NCBI GenBank assembly: GCA_027579435.1
Contig: JANBPK010000799.1
Span: 1 to 42,505 of the forward strand
Origin: Candolleomyces eurysporus
Lineage: Eukaryota > Basidiomycota > Agaricomycetes > Agaricales > Psathyrellaceae
Direction of reading: 5' to 3'
Length of the DNA: 42,505 bases
The notes under the pieces were generated by a model that did no database searches, was not told where the DNA came from, and saw nothing but the letters and a program-made list of their open reading frames with translations. Positions within the stretch are counted from its first letter, which is position 1, and every line of letters starts with the position of its first letter. Position numbers and translations under genes: made by a program. Of the stretch, positions 1-11,900 are shown one piece after another.

Positions 1-1769
1 CCGCCGCAATGAAACCCAACGCCTCGTCTAAGAGCCCCAGCGAGGGATGCTCCTCTGGGAGATACCCATCGTCCTCTTGGTAGTCGACATAAGCAGCAAC
101 CCCATTTGAGTTTGCATCCTGCTGAGAGGGTGGCTCCGGGTCAAACCCAGGACCTTTGAAGGGCTGGTGGTACGTCGTAGGCAACACGTGATGGCCCAAC
201 AAAGGGTGCGGGTACGGATGCATAGCGCCCTGCTGGAGGTACTGCTCGTACTCGTGCTCGTGCAGCCCCTGCTGCTCCACTGGCCCTCCTCCACGTCCTC
301 CACGCGCCACGGCCCTGCGCGTCGGAGTGTGCGAATCGTCCTCGTACTCATCATCGACGAGCACCGCCCGTTGCGCAGACGAGTAAGGGATGATGACCTC
401 TGAGCTGTCGTCGTCCGGGGTGGGTAAGGGAGAGGGAGGTTCAATTTGAGGAGAGAACGACGGGCCCTTGGTGTGCCTCCCAGTTGGTGCAGTGTCGACT
501 GAAATGCGCTGGGTGGTTCTTGAAGACCCTGAAGGCGAGTTGATGCTCGATGCGGCCGGACGTTGAGACACCAATGACATCGAATGCAGATCCGACGTCG
601 ACGAGTGAGTATGGGATGCGAGTGAGTGTGCTGAGGACGAGTCGGGCGTCTGGATTGTGTGAGGTGCGCCATCGGAAGTGGGGGTGTAATCTCTTGTCAT
701 CGTGGACCGCGTATCCGATCCGTCCACGGAGGAATGTGCCATCGTCGAGTTATCGTTAACCAACGACCTCGTTGCCCTTGCCTTGTGAAGCAGCGATCGA
801 ACCGCGCTCTCCGAGTCCTCGTGAGTGTGATATGAGTATAAAGACGAGTTATCGTCTACTGGCGCATGGTGAGGCGAAGGACGATGCTGAAGGTGTGACC
901 ATGGCCTCCTTGTTCCTGCCGTTCTTGAAGACGACTGCGAGTAGACCGACGAACGGTCGTGAATCGGAAACTCGGCACGTCTGGGGGTGATTTGCGCATC
1001 GTGACCGCGAAGAGACGGGATTTGGTGGGCGGAAGAGCGATGGAATGAATATGGTTGGTACCCGCTGGCGTCCCGCAAAGAATGCTCTCGGGNAAGTCAA
1101 CGAAGAATTATCTCCTTCCTCGCTTGCTTGGAGGCCGACCGGCGTATCTCGATTAGGAGAAAACACCGTCACCGGAAGAGCCATGTCTGCCCCGGCCGTG
1201 GACTGGTCGAGCGACTCCGCGAAAGATTCAGTATCTGGAATGTCTATATCGGAGGCGGCTTCGAATATTTCGACTGTGCGAGAGTCTTCAGAAAGGGGTG
1301 AGGGCGGAGGTGGCGATTCTCTGTATTCTGCCTCTGGATTGTCGTTATCTACACGGACCTCGTACTCGTCTTCCTCATCTTCAAGTTCCTGGACTTGCTC
1401 GGAGGACGGGGTGATGCTATTGATATTGAAGTAGGAATGCAACTGGCGCTGGTCCCATACGGTATCGGCTAGAGGGGGGCTTTCGGTTCCAGAAGCCTCG
1501 CTGAGCCCTGGATGGGTGAAGGAGGAGATGGATGATTCCTCGAGGCGGGATGTTCGAGATGACGGAGGTGGGTGAAACTGTGGCACTGGATGACGCGGAT
1601 GGGGCTGCAAGTTGTTCCATGCCCAAAAAACGGTGGTGAACGCCCCAAGATCGGGCTGTTCGTCGGAGGTGGGCTCTGAGTTGGGTGCGCTGGAAACGGT
1701 GTCTGTGGAAAANGCGGGAGAGATGGGGATTGAGACGCGAGAACTGGTAGAAGCCGTGTCACTGGGCAT
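1..1769 (-). CDS. Large low-complexity hypothetical protein, 3' end outside window
   Basis: Not recognised. The start is the ATG at 1769. The frame is open from 1769 to about 1093 and continues one frame over from about 1092 to the window edge without a stop. The switch falls on an N beside a CCC run at about 1093, so I read it as a sequencing error rather than an intron. The protein is at least 585 residues, rich in Ser, Pro, Thr, Asp and Glu, with an acidic stretch (ELEDEEDEYEV), a long Ser/His/Arg-rich middle (SSVYSQSSSRTAGTRRP) and a Gly/Arg patch (ARGGRGGG). I see no folded domain, signal peptide or membrane segment. Composition suggests a disordered regulatory or scaffold protein. Its C-terminus is missing, so a domain could lie beyond the window. 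Confidence 0.7.
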
Positions 1770-2309
1770 GACTAGGGATTAGAGAACGACTAGAGATAAA
1801 AGAAAGAAGAGAAAGAGAAGGAAGGATGAAAAAGAGAGAAANCGTGTAAAACGCAATGTCAAACCCATTCTCGACACCCATGCCCACTCGACGACCGGCA
1901 GTTATTGCCCGTTTCAGCGACTCCAGTGCTCGTGACTACATTTGACTATACAACCTTGGTAGCCATCCTTATGATCATTGTTACCATCTTTCCCTGCTAC
2001 GTTCCTGGGGAAAACCACAAAGATTGTCGCTTAATATCTCTTCTACGGTCCACGGCTTCCACAGTACAGACTTGAATTGGGCTTAACTCGCTTCTTCTGA
2101 ATCCTCTTGACATCGAACCCACCCGTGACCCGTCAAAGACTTTCCTCGACTCGGAGCGCGAACCGATTTGTTGCGTCGAGCGGTGCCACAAGGCACTCTT
2201 CTGACGTCAAGACAATTGCGAGTCCGAGAATACATCGCAGTCAGCATGGACACCAGGGAAAGCCCGTGTGTTGGCGGAGCTACCAGCGGGGAAAAACACA
2301 GAGGGTCAG
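1770..2309. other. Intergenic region upstream of the minus-strand gene
   Basis: No coding potential that I can support. The first 80 bases are purine-rich on the plus strand (runs of aag/gaaag) and probably form the 5' leader of the minus-strand gene. Short ORFs here show no family resemblance. Confidence 0.5.
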
Positions 2310-2510
2310 AAGGGCCAGGAATTCATCTGTTTCCAAACGCTCCAGGATTCACCATGCAGAATTCAAATATGACAATCGCCTCCTCCACACCGCCACAGGG
2401 TGCTGGACTCAGCCCCATCTGTGACTTGGAATACAAAGGACAGGAGTCTCGACACCCCGAAATGTGACGAGGACACCCGTGTTGGCCCGGCCCGACCGAA
2501 GAAATTATGA
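2310..2510 (+). pseudogene. Decayed partial copy of the adjacent NACHT gene (5' region)
   Basis: This stretch aligns base by base with about 2960-3170 of the downstream NACHT gene. Shared blocks include the segment around ttcaccatgca, the segment coding for the Ala-Pro-Ser linker, tgacgaggacacccgtgt and gaagaaattatgagc. The copy has lost the reading frame: a TGA falls where the parent reads the Lys-Cys-Asp-Glu-Asp linker, and small indels change frame before and after. Only the region just before the P-loop is represented; the Walker A segment is absent. It is a broken duplicate in direct orientation about 650 bp upstream of its parent. Confidence 0.75.
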
Positions 2511-2744
2511 GCTAGCCTCAAGGCCAATCCTGTCCTCGAAGCCGTCCACAGTATGTCTACCTATGTCCTTCTACTACGCAATGTCAGGGTTCCCACTGAT
2601 ACCGCAGGAAATTATAGAAAACAAGGGAGCCATTGCACGAATTATGCGGGCATAGGCCTGGGACCCTGACCTGCCCGCTACCTCTGGGATTACAAGGGTA
2701 CTTGACTCCTCTTTTCCTCATACCATCGGCTTCACTTCATTGGC

Positions 2745-4905
2745 ATGCCCTTCAAAGACTTTTTCAAACGCCTGAATTGTTGTACTGGGTCGGGGGATGA
2801 CTCCTCTGACCAAGATCAAGACGAGCGTGACCAGCAGTCCGGGTCACTCGACAGAGCCCAGCGTTCGACGTTGCGCGGACGCAGGGACGGATATAGCCCT
2901 TTTTCCCAGGTGGCAGACGACGAAGAAGAAATTGAAAGCACCGATGAAGAAGGGTTTACCACGGGGATTCGTCTACTTTCGAATGCTCGAAGATTCACCA
3001 TGCAAAATACCCGCATCAAGACGACCATCCACCACAGCGGGCCGCCACGCGATGCTTTGGATATTCTGCTTGCCAACTCAGCCCCATCTGCGACTTATAA
3101 CTCAAAAGACAGGAGTTTCGACACCCTAAAGTGTGACGAAGATACCCGTGTGGGCCTGATCGAAGAAATTATGAACTGGGCGCAAGACCCGAAAGCCCCT
3201 TCAAAACTGCTGTGCATGACAGGCTCAGCTGGATCAGGAAAGTCGGCACTTGTGCAGACCATTTCAGAGACCTGCGGCGGGAGGCGTCTTGGCGCCAGTT
3301 TCTTCTTTTCTGTGATCGACCCTCTTCGCAACAACCCAGATCGCTTCGTCGCCTCCCTCGCCTACCAAATCTCACGATCTATGGAAGAGGCCGAAACCTA
3401 TATCCTTCGCGCCGTGGAGAAAGACCCAGCTGTATTCAAAATGTCTCTGGAGACCCAGGCAGAAGTGCTGCTGATCAACCCTGTCCTCAATGCCACCCGG
3501 CGTTCGAAGTCGAAGCAGCATTGGATTATCGTCGTCGACGGCCTCGATGAATGCANGGGGGAACACCACCAAGCTCAAGTCTTNCGAGTGNTGCACACCT
3601 GNGTCGANANAGNCCTTCCGTTTCGAATATTCATCACGAGTCGGCCGGAGTATGCCATTAGGAGTGCTTTGGCATCCACTGGCAACCTCAACGGGGCGTA
3701 CCACATCATCCTCAACGAACACGACGCAACGGCAGACATTCGTCTCTATCTACGTCGGAGGCTGCGGGAGATTGGGCGGGCCAAGGGAGACAACCACTGG
3801 CCGTCGGACGACCTGTTGGAGATTTTAGTCGAGGCGGCCTCTGGACAGTTCGTCTACGCTGCGACCTTACTCAAGTTCGTTGGAGATCGCCGGCGGTCTC
3901 CTTTCAGCCGCCTGCAGATTGTTATTGATTGGATTTACAACTCTCCCAACAAGCAAAGCCAAAATCCATTCGCTTCCCTGGATGCCCTCTACACGAACAT
4001 CCTTTCCGCCGCGCAGACCGCATACGAAGAATCATTCGAAGGCGAAGGAGAATGTCCTCGTTTGCTTTATCGTTTGATGATCTTCATCCTCGTGGGTGAT
4101 TTGCGCATAATCGAGGATCAGACCCTCATAGGAGCGAGAACAATTGAACGCTTCCTCATGTGGGATGACCATGAATGCAATCACATTCTTGATGACCTTC
4201 ATTCCGTTATTCGGGTGACGAATCGCAGCTTTGGCGAGTTCGAGGGGCTGGACATCGCCTTTTACCACAAGTCTTTCCTCGACTACCTGCTCGATTCAAG
4301 CCGTTGCCGATCATTTTACATCCCCCCCNAATATGCTCATTGCGGATCTCGTCATCAAGTCTCTCGACCACATTCTTGCCGAGGATCTGGATTGTAAGTT
4401 CTGATCAGCTTTGAACCTAGTCCTAATCTCAGACTTACACGTAACGGCAGATATACGGGGAAGTCAGGCGATGTTCCACTGGAGAGGACTCAACGCTGCC
4501 GACACGGGTCAGAAGTATTCACGAGACGTCCTGGATCTTGCGCTCTTGGCATGGCCCCGTTTACTGCCTCTGGCATTAATTATTTGTTCCGACATGCCCA
4601 TCTACAACCAAATATGCGAAGCTGTGGTCAAGCTCTCTGGAGGCGGATGGGACAGATTGGCGAAACTTGGAGAAGATAGGAAGTTGCGATTCGCTACATC
4701 CTCGAAAGGTCTCATGCTTTTGTCCGCCGCTGCCCGTAAACGGAATCATCCAATACTGGAAATTTGCAAGTCTCTCCAAGTCCCTGAACCCACGAGGCGT
4801 CCGAAAAATTTTAGCCCGAGAATTGTCACTTATTCCCCGGCGCTCTTCTATCCACTCCTCAAGCTCTTGGAGCAAAGTCGCCCTTCACTCGTTGAGTCGA
4901 GCTGA
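2745..4905 (+). CDS. NACHT-domain NTPase (STAND/NLR-like protein)
   Basis: Predicted signal-transduction ATPase of about 700 residues. Exons are 2745-4393 and 4451-4905; the 57-bp intron is GTAAGT...GGCAG. One N after seven Cs at 4329 must be dropped to keep frame into exon 2; the lengths then total 701 codons including the stop. The N-terminal 75 residues are acidic and disordered. The linker (DILLANSAPSATYNS, then KCDEDTR) is the kind that precedes NACHT domains in mushroom proteins. Walker A is GSAGSGKS (residues 160-167) and Walker B is IIVVDGLDEC (about 260), followed by FRIFITSRPE. The C-terminal 300 residues are helical, with no WD40, ankyrin or TPR repeats that I can see. Family knowledge suggests a role in non-self recognition or programmed cell death; the actual partner is unknown. 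Several Ns lie between Walker B and the sensor-1 region. Confidence 0.85.
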
Positions 4906-5389
4906 TAAGGAGGCCCAAAAGGAGGCAGAAAAGGATCGAAAAGATATAGGGGTCGACCAAAGTTGAACAAGTTGGTGGGATCTCTTGAAAAGGTACTTGC
5001 GACGAGGGAGGCGAGGCGTTACAGCTCTGAGTCAGATTATCTACTTGCAAGATTTATTTTTCATTGATATTCATGACAAGATATTGAGAATTTTTACGAA
5101 GGACCTCCAGCCGCCTGGTCGGTCGTTTCGTTAATATAAATCGTTTCTTGCATAAATTCTTTTATCTCCACCTGTCGACCGTCAATAGGCTGTCAGTACT
5201 TCAGTTTGCTGTCAGTCCGACTGAAGCGACATTCTGCACTCCCACGGTCCTCTAGTCTCCCGTAGCCAGACTGACGATGTATGTCTTTGTTTGCTCTCAC
5301 TCTGTTCAAGAAGACATACATTAGTAACGGTCCTCTTATTCTTGCAATCTCAACTTGCAATCTCACTGTGCTCCCTCTGTGGAGGAGAT
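4906..5389. other. Intergenic region between NACHT gene and F-box pseudogene
   Basis: AT-rich stretches at about 5040-5170 probably hold the NACHT gene 3' end. I see no supported gene. Confidence 0.5.
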
Positions 5390-6651
5390 ATGCTTTCTCT
5401 TGCTTCTAAACTACCGCAGGAGATTATTGACTTGGTAGTGGACCACGTTCAATCCGATTCCTCTACCCTATATGCACTCAGCTTCGTTTCCAAGGCATGG
5501 TCCCAACGCACATAGGCGCACCTTTTCCGCGACATAACACTCGAGATTTGGCGTGGAGACGAGAGTTACGCCAGGCTCAGGTCTGTCTTCGAGAAACGAC
5601 CCTCGTTGCGCCGATGTGTCAAAGGCTTGACCATTCATAACACTCCTTACCCTCGGCTTAATGATAGTCACTCTCAGTTTGCCCTCGCCGCCATCCTCCC
5701 CCTCCTCGATTCTGTAACACATCTCTCTATCCTCGGAGCATTCGATATGTCGGGGAGTCTAAACTGGAAGAGCTTGACGCCCAGCTTTCAAATTGCGTTG
5801 TACGAAGCCTTGGCGAGGCCGGTCGTCACCTCGATTACTTTGTCGTGCATATCCGACTTCGAAATTGTGCAGTTGGCGCAGTATCACCACCTTGAGGAAT
5901 TGATCCTTCGGAACGTGACTGTACCCGACTGTGTTTTAGTCGAACTCGGCGCCTGCTTCCCGCTCAATGCTCCTCCAAATTCCTCCTCAGTTTCTATGCG
6001 GACTCGCCTCCGTCGATTGGAAGTCACGACGTCTTTCAGGGCATTTCGGGTTCTGTTTACCTGCTCAAAACGCAGGGAGGCGATGCTGGACCTCTCCAAC
6101 CTCACCCATCTCGAAGTCGGCACGCCACACTGCTCAGCCGAGTTCACAGATACCGAATGGACCTCTCTGTTCGCTATATGCGGGGCATCCATCGAGTCTT
6201 ACATTGTTCACCAGACCCCACGTCGAAGACCATTACGACCCGCTATTATTCCCCTCTACCGCTTTCCCAACCTCAAGAAGTTTGTTTGACAATTGATTAT
6301 CAGGTTCTCGGGCATAGTTCGTTCCCCGTTTTCGTCGAAGCACTCGACCACTTTTCACAAGCAGGAAGCGAAACAAATCTTACCACAATACGTGTGCAAT
6401 ACCGTTCTTGTACCAAGTATATCGAGAAGGAGATCAGTGACTTGGTAGGTGGGCAGCGGTGGAAGTGGTTGGACGAGATCACCCAGCGCCCTGCGTTTGA
6501 GGGGTTGAAGGAAGTGGCATTTGGGTTTAACTTTCGTTGCTGTGGAGAAAAAGTCTGGGACGAGGACTGGGATACACATTCCGGCCGTATTCTGTCCCAA
6601 TTACCAAATCTTGTCCACAAGGGAATCCTGACGTTGACACGGCCACTTTGA
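5390..6651 (+). pseudogene. Broken F-box protein gene
   Basis: The start ATG at 5390 opens an F-box (LPQEIIDLVVDHV, then LYALSFVSKAW), the SCF ubiquitin-ligase adaptor motif that binds Skp1. An in-frame TAG at 5513-5515 interrupts it. The same frame then reads on as AHLFRDITLEIW and through LRR-like hydrophobic segments to a TGA at about 6287. The sense of the protein continues in the next frame (LTIDYQVLGHSSFPVFVEAL, about 6290) to the stop at 6651. No splice sites fit the second break. Two independent lesions without Ns argue for a pseudogene of about 420 codons. An assembly error cannot be excluded for the frameshift. It lies between two NLR-type genes. Confidence 0.7.
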
Positions 6652-8952
6652 TACCTTTCCTTGCGTCTAGATATGACATATTGCTCTGGTGGTCAGTTTA
6701 CGATGATACATAAAGGTCAAGAATCATTTTCAAATTAGTAGGCTTGTATGTGCATGTAATACTGTATATCTGCTCCTTGGGAAAACAAATGTATACGAAG
6801 TTTCAGGCCTTAGCCGGTATATTAGCTTCGAATCTAAGTGGGCAATACGGATCAGGATTAGAGGAGGTTTATATTGAATCAAGCGTATTCTCGGGCAGTC
6901 TCACGTTCCTCTTTCACAGAAGAAGCAAGAGCATGGGGAGAAGGAGAAGGCTACGCTCGCTCCTTGAGTGATGCTCGGTTGTTGCCGACGGCTCGTTATT
7001 CTGTGCCAGTACCGACGATCTCTCTTACTTGCCCTTTCTACTTTCCTGGAGTTATGCGTCTATCGGACGAGCGCAAGAGAATGGCGTCGATATTTCGAAC
7101 CTTGCCTTAAGGTGAGTGAAATTTCCCTTTAATTGAAGTACATATCATCGAATCGTCTCGTTCTCTAGATCATGTCCTTGCAGGTTGCATAGCGAAGGAG
7201 CTGGAATTCCGGAGGTGCTCTAGCAGCTTCAGCAGCCGGCCCTAACTAGGCTTCCATCCGCCGATAGCCAGCTTCCGCGACAGCCACAGCAGATCCAGAT
7301 GCCGTGGTCGAGGGAGGTTCAGCATGGAGCCATTCCCCAATTTCCCCGCAAGCAAACTCTGTGCAGTCCCAGTTTACGGGTAATGTAACACCACGTTCGC
7401 CTCAACCTCCGCCGTCCTCGGTCAGACATAATATCGACAAGATGCTATACCTCGGCGCGCTCCGTCCACGTTCAACGTGTCTGCGGGTTCGATGAGTCCG
7501 CCTCTGTCTTTGTCTATGTTCCCGTCGTAGAAGAGGGTGGCTCCAGTGAGCCCTCTTGTTTTCTAGCCTTTTGGTCGAGAGGCTGTTGCTGATTGGAGTC
7601 GCAATGCTCCCGGGCGAAGTTGCTTATGGTTCTTCGCGTTTTGCTGGTGGACAGGTGCAGCAGATCTTCACCTGGCCTGGATCTTTCGAAAATTGCTTGA
7701 AGTCCGTAAATTTCGCGCTCGTTCAAGCTTCCGCCGTTAACGAGATGTTCCCGTTTCTAGATCCTAGAGTGTTAGTTCCACGATGAAGCTGGCTGCGTGA
7801 TTGCATGGGGCTTGGAGGCGAGGAATGCATGTCCCAAAGCCGGTATCTCCAAACGAATGGTTCAATTTGCTCTTGGAGCCTCATGTCCTTCGAGACGAGT
7901 CTGCTGTCAATCTTCGGTTGCCTGATATCCCGGTGAGTAAATCCCGTTCGTGGCTTCTACCACATGAGTACTCAGAGTCAGGGAGCAATTATTGCGTCGT
8001 TTCTGTTTCCGATCTGTGCCTCGGGTATTGATTTTTGTTTTCAGGCAACATCCCACGACAAAGGTCCAATAATTCTTTTAGCAGAGTCGTGCTCACGGCG
8101 TGGAGTACTGACTTGTTTGCTATCCGAATACAATTGTCCCATCGCCCTCAGGTACGTTTACCCTTCCCTCCGCAACTACAGAATCAAACTAAATGCTACA
8201 CCCTCCAACAGACTCCTCCTTCATCCTCTACACCAGCGACTCTGACAAAATCATGCACACTGATGAAGGCGAAATCCTCGAACTCTGCAAATCAACTGTC
8301 GAATTCAGCCCCCCCTGCCTACCTTCTAGCAGAACGTGGGTTCCTTCAATTATGGCTGGGTTATATACCGAGTTTGACCTTGGGTAGGAGTTGGATAGCG
8401 TAGAGGTTCGAGGAACTTTGTTGTATCATGGACAGGGGTGATGGTACGTGGTTGTCTCTTCTTTTCGTTTTCTGCGACCAGGTTGGATACCGGTGAGATG
8501 ATGAGTTGTTCGTGTAGGGTCACATTTGATCTTCTCGGATGAAGCACCTCAGGTACGGTATCTTGAGACTTGCGGCTTAGATGGTAGATTCGACCTCCAT
8601 TTTTGTCTGCTGTCCGGAGATTTAATGTCTTTGTCTTTGTGCTTTATCTACCATTTACATAGTCCTCGTCATTTTGAGGGTTAACGATTGTCAAGTTACG
8701 AGTTTAGCCATATTTTATCGGATCTTTCGGCTCCGCGATTCGTCAGTCCGAGAGTACAGGCCTTGCGGCCACGAAGCACCGGCTACACTGACTTCCAGAG
8801 TTAGACGCCGAGCCGCAGAGTCATGGCATCACGGGGTGCTCGTCGGTCATCAGCATCAGGAATGCGTCGAGGCTCTCTCAAACTTGAACTTGACCCACTA
8901 TCCTCTGTTGAAACTTTGCGATCTAACGAGCTTTTTCGACTCATCTACCAAC
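6652..8952. other. 2.3-kb region without a firm gene
   Basis: Only short ORFs. At 7840-8390 there are splice-like signals (donor gtgagt at about 7932, acceptor ttttcag at about 8044, donor gtacgt at about 8151, acceptor caacag at about 8212). The flanking pieces read plausibly, for example NEWFNLLLEPHVLRDES and SSFILYTSDSDKIMHTDEGE. I could not assemble a complete start-to-stop gene or match a family. It may be a diverged or decaying gene, possibly a BTB-like remnant, but that is a guess. Confidence 0.3.
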
Positions 8953-11900
8953 ATGTCTGAGATTCCTGTTCTTCGTGGAAGAAAGAATCGTGCCGGCAAT
9001 TCGACGCGTAACACTCCGATGCAATCTCGTACTTCGACACCAGCCACCGATGGTAGGCGATCCCCAAGCAGGGGACGTCGAATTATGGAGAGGATGGAGA
9101 GTGGCTTTAGGACCATTTTTTGTATGGGACCGCGGACAGACCAGGGCAACGTCGAGATCCAAGATTATGATATTGCCGCCCGAGGCGACAACCTTATCGA
9201 TCCGTCAGGCGGGTCCAAGGTCTGGGACACTACCAAGGGTACCCTCAAGACTGCTCTGGGAGTTGCCGCAGCTGTCATCCCAGAGCCATTCAAAGGTGCA
9301 GCTGAAGCATTGCTGAAAGTAGTCGATGTTGTCGAGGTACGATTCAGTTCCTTGTCCGACTTCCTTGTCTCTCCTCGCTGAAACCCTGTCTAGAAAACGG
9401 TTTCAAACAAGGAAGAAGTCAAGATTTTGAAGAAACGCTGCGACCTATTGGGCAAGAGCATCGCGAACGCTGTAGACGGAAAGGACCCGACAATGCTGTC
9501 GGGCGATCTCAAGGCTAGCATTGAACGTCTTATCGCGTGTGTTCCTACCCATCTGATGCTCAGGCGTAAGACTGATATTCTAGCTATAGGGGAATACAGG
9601 ACGCTTTGAATTGTGTAATTAGAGAGAAGTCGAAGGGACTGGCGGCGTATGTGCTGGTGGAGGATGATGCTGAAGTTATTAACAAAGCGAACAAGAGCCT
9701 CGATGAACTCTTGCAATGCTTTTGGGTATGCTTCCACCCAGCTCTATCCTCGCTAAAGCGACTCATTTTTGATAGATTGAAAATCATATTGCGGGAACAA
9801 TTGTCTTGACCGACATCCTCGGCACCGTTCAGGACCAAGCGGGATGGATGCAGAGTCTCTCCAACACTGTTGACAAGCACTTTGAGGTTTGTTCTCTGTC
9901 CATCCACCGAGAAATCCGTTAACTGGGCAAGCAGAATTCAACCCTTGACCGACTAAAGCGGGTTCCTGGAGCTGCTTATGACTCACAGGAGGTTGCGACC
10001 AAGATTGTGCTGTGCTTTGAAGGTACCCGCTCCACCCTTTTGGCAAATGTTGGGCGCTGGATGAGTGGCACCGCTGCTAATGGCCATAATCCTCCACTGT
10101 ATGTTCTTGATGGTATCGCCGGGATTGGCAAGTCTACAGTGGCCATAACTGTGGCACATCGTGCTGCAGTCATCAACTCTCTTGGGGCTACCTTCATCTT
10201 TTCTCGAGATCAGGAGGATCGAAAGAAATCTCCAGGCTTTGTGCACACCATTGCACACCAGCTTGCTTGCTATCATGCATCATATGGAAAAGCTATTGCA
10301 GCTGCCATTACTAGCAATCCTGAAGCTCTTGACAAAGTCCTGGCTCAGCAGTTCAGCTTGCTTGTTGCCAAGCCACTCTGCCCACTGCTTGAGCAGAGAG
10401 CAACCCCACTTGNTTTTGGTCTTTGATGCTCTAGATGAATGTGTTGAACCAGATGGCTCTGCTGTTCTAGAACTTATCATAGCCTCAGTCTCTCAGTTGC
10501 CAAATGTCAAGGTGTTTCTCACCACTCGTCCAGAGCTGGGACTGAGAAGCAAGTATATGGGCACAAAAAATGCAAATGTCTTCCATCTTCAGGAAATAGA
10601 AGACCTGATAGCTGAGAAGGATATTTCTCTCTATGTGGACTACTGCTTATCCCCACTCAAAATACAAGAGGCTCTTGGGGATGCATATGATCCTGTCAGG
10701 CAACCAACAGCAGAGGACAAGGCTAAGCTTGCCAAGTTGTCTGGAAAACTCTTTATCTATGCATCCACTGCTATCAAGTTTACACTTGATAGGCAACACC
10801 TTGATCCTAAAGGTCAACTTGAACATCTTTTGAATTTGCAGTCTGATAGTTCTAGTCCCCTATCTCAACTGGGTGGTTTATACCTCTATGTACTTAAATC
10901 TGCCAAGCCTGCTGAAAATGCAAAAAGCTGGCTCAGTAGATTCAAGACAATTGTTGGTGCCATTCTGGTTCTCCAGACTCCCCTTTCTCTCACGGCTTTA
11001 TCAGGGTTATTGGATCAGGGAGAAGGTGCCATCAAAGCTGCTTTGGGAAACTTGCATTCAATTCTTGCTCCATTGGATGAAGGCTCTGCTCTCACTTACA
11101 AAGTTCACCACAAGTCTTTTCCTGACTTTATCACTGGATCCTCTTGTCCTTCTGAATTCCAAATTGTAGAACAGGAGCACCATTTGGACTTGGCAAAGCA
11201 TTGCATGCAAGTGATGAACAGACAACTCAAATTTAATATTTGTCATGTCCCTGTGCCTTCTGAGAGTCAATTTAAAGACCTTGATGATTTGCTCAAAGAT
11301 GGCCTGAGTACAGACAGCATATCCAAAGAACTGCAATATGCTATCTGCTATTGGGCCAATCATCTGAGTAAACTAGAAAGAATAGACTCAAATCTCATGG
11401 CCCTTTTAGACAAATTTTCAAAGGAGCATCTAATGCATTGGTTGGAAGCATTGGCCTGGATTAGACAGCTGGACATGGCACACACTGCATTGAAAGAAAC
11501 CTTGGTTATACTGGTATGTCAAATTTCTAAGGTGCTGACCATTGACATTCACTAAAATATATTATAACAATATTAGGGAGATTATACTGGTAGTGGCTCA
11601 GACTCATTGAAACAAATCTTTCAAGATGGTCAGAGATTTGTTTTGTTAAACTCTAACATCATTAAAAGAGCACCTTTGCATATATACTGGTCTTGCATAC
11701 CTCTGGCACCAAAGCAAACAATCATCCACCAAGTGTACTGCAAGCACAATTATGGAACACTCACCAACAAAGGAGATTTGACATGGCCTTTGGAGCTTGC
11801 AGTTTTGAAGGGCCATTTTGGTCCGGTAATCAGTGTTGCCTTCTCACCTGATGGGCAAAGGCTGGCATCTGCATCCCATGACAAAACAGTGTGCCTGTGG

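Noticed and set aside
28..672. 214-codon minus-strand ORF near the left edge
   Set aside because: Shadow of the large gene, whose true frame (GLHEHEYEQYLQQG, continuous with upstream) is another one; this frame is Arg/Thr noise.
7200..8400. Spliced gene in the 7.2-8.4 kb gap
   Set aside because: Some splice-like signals, but no complete frame and no family match.
8674..8952. N-terminal extension of the NLR-like gene
   Set aside because: In frame and open, but it lacks domain-like sequence; ATG at 8953 has better context and begins the typical disordered leader.
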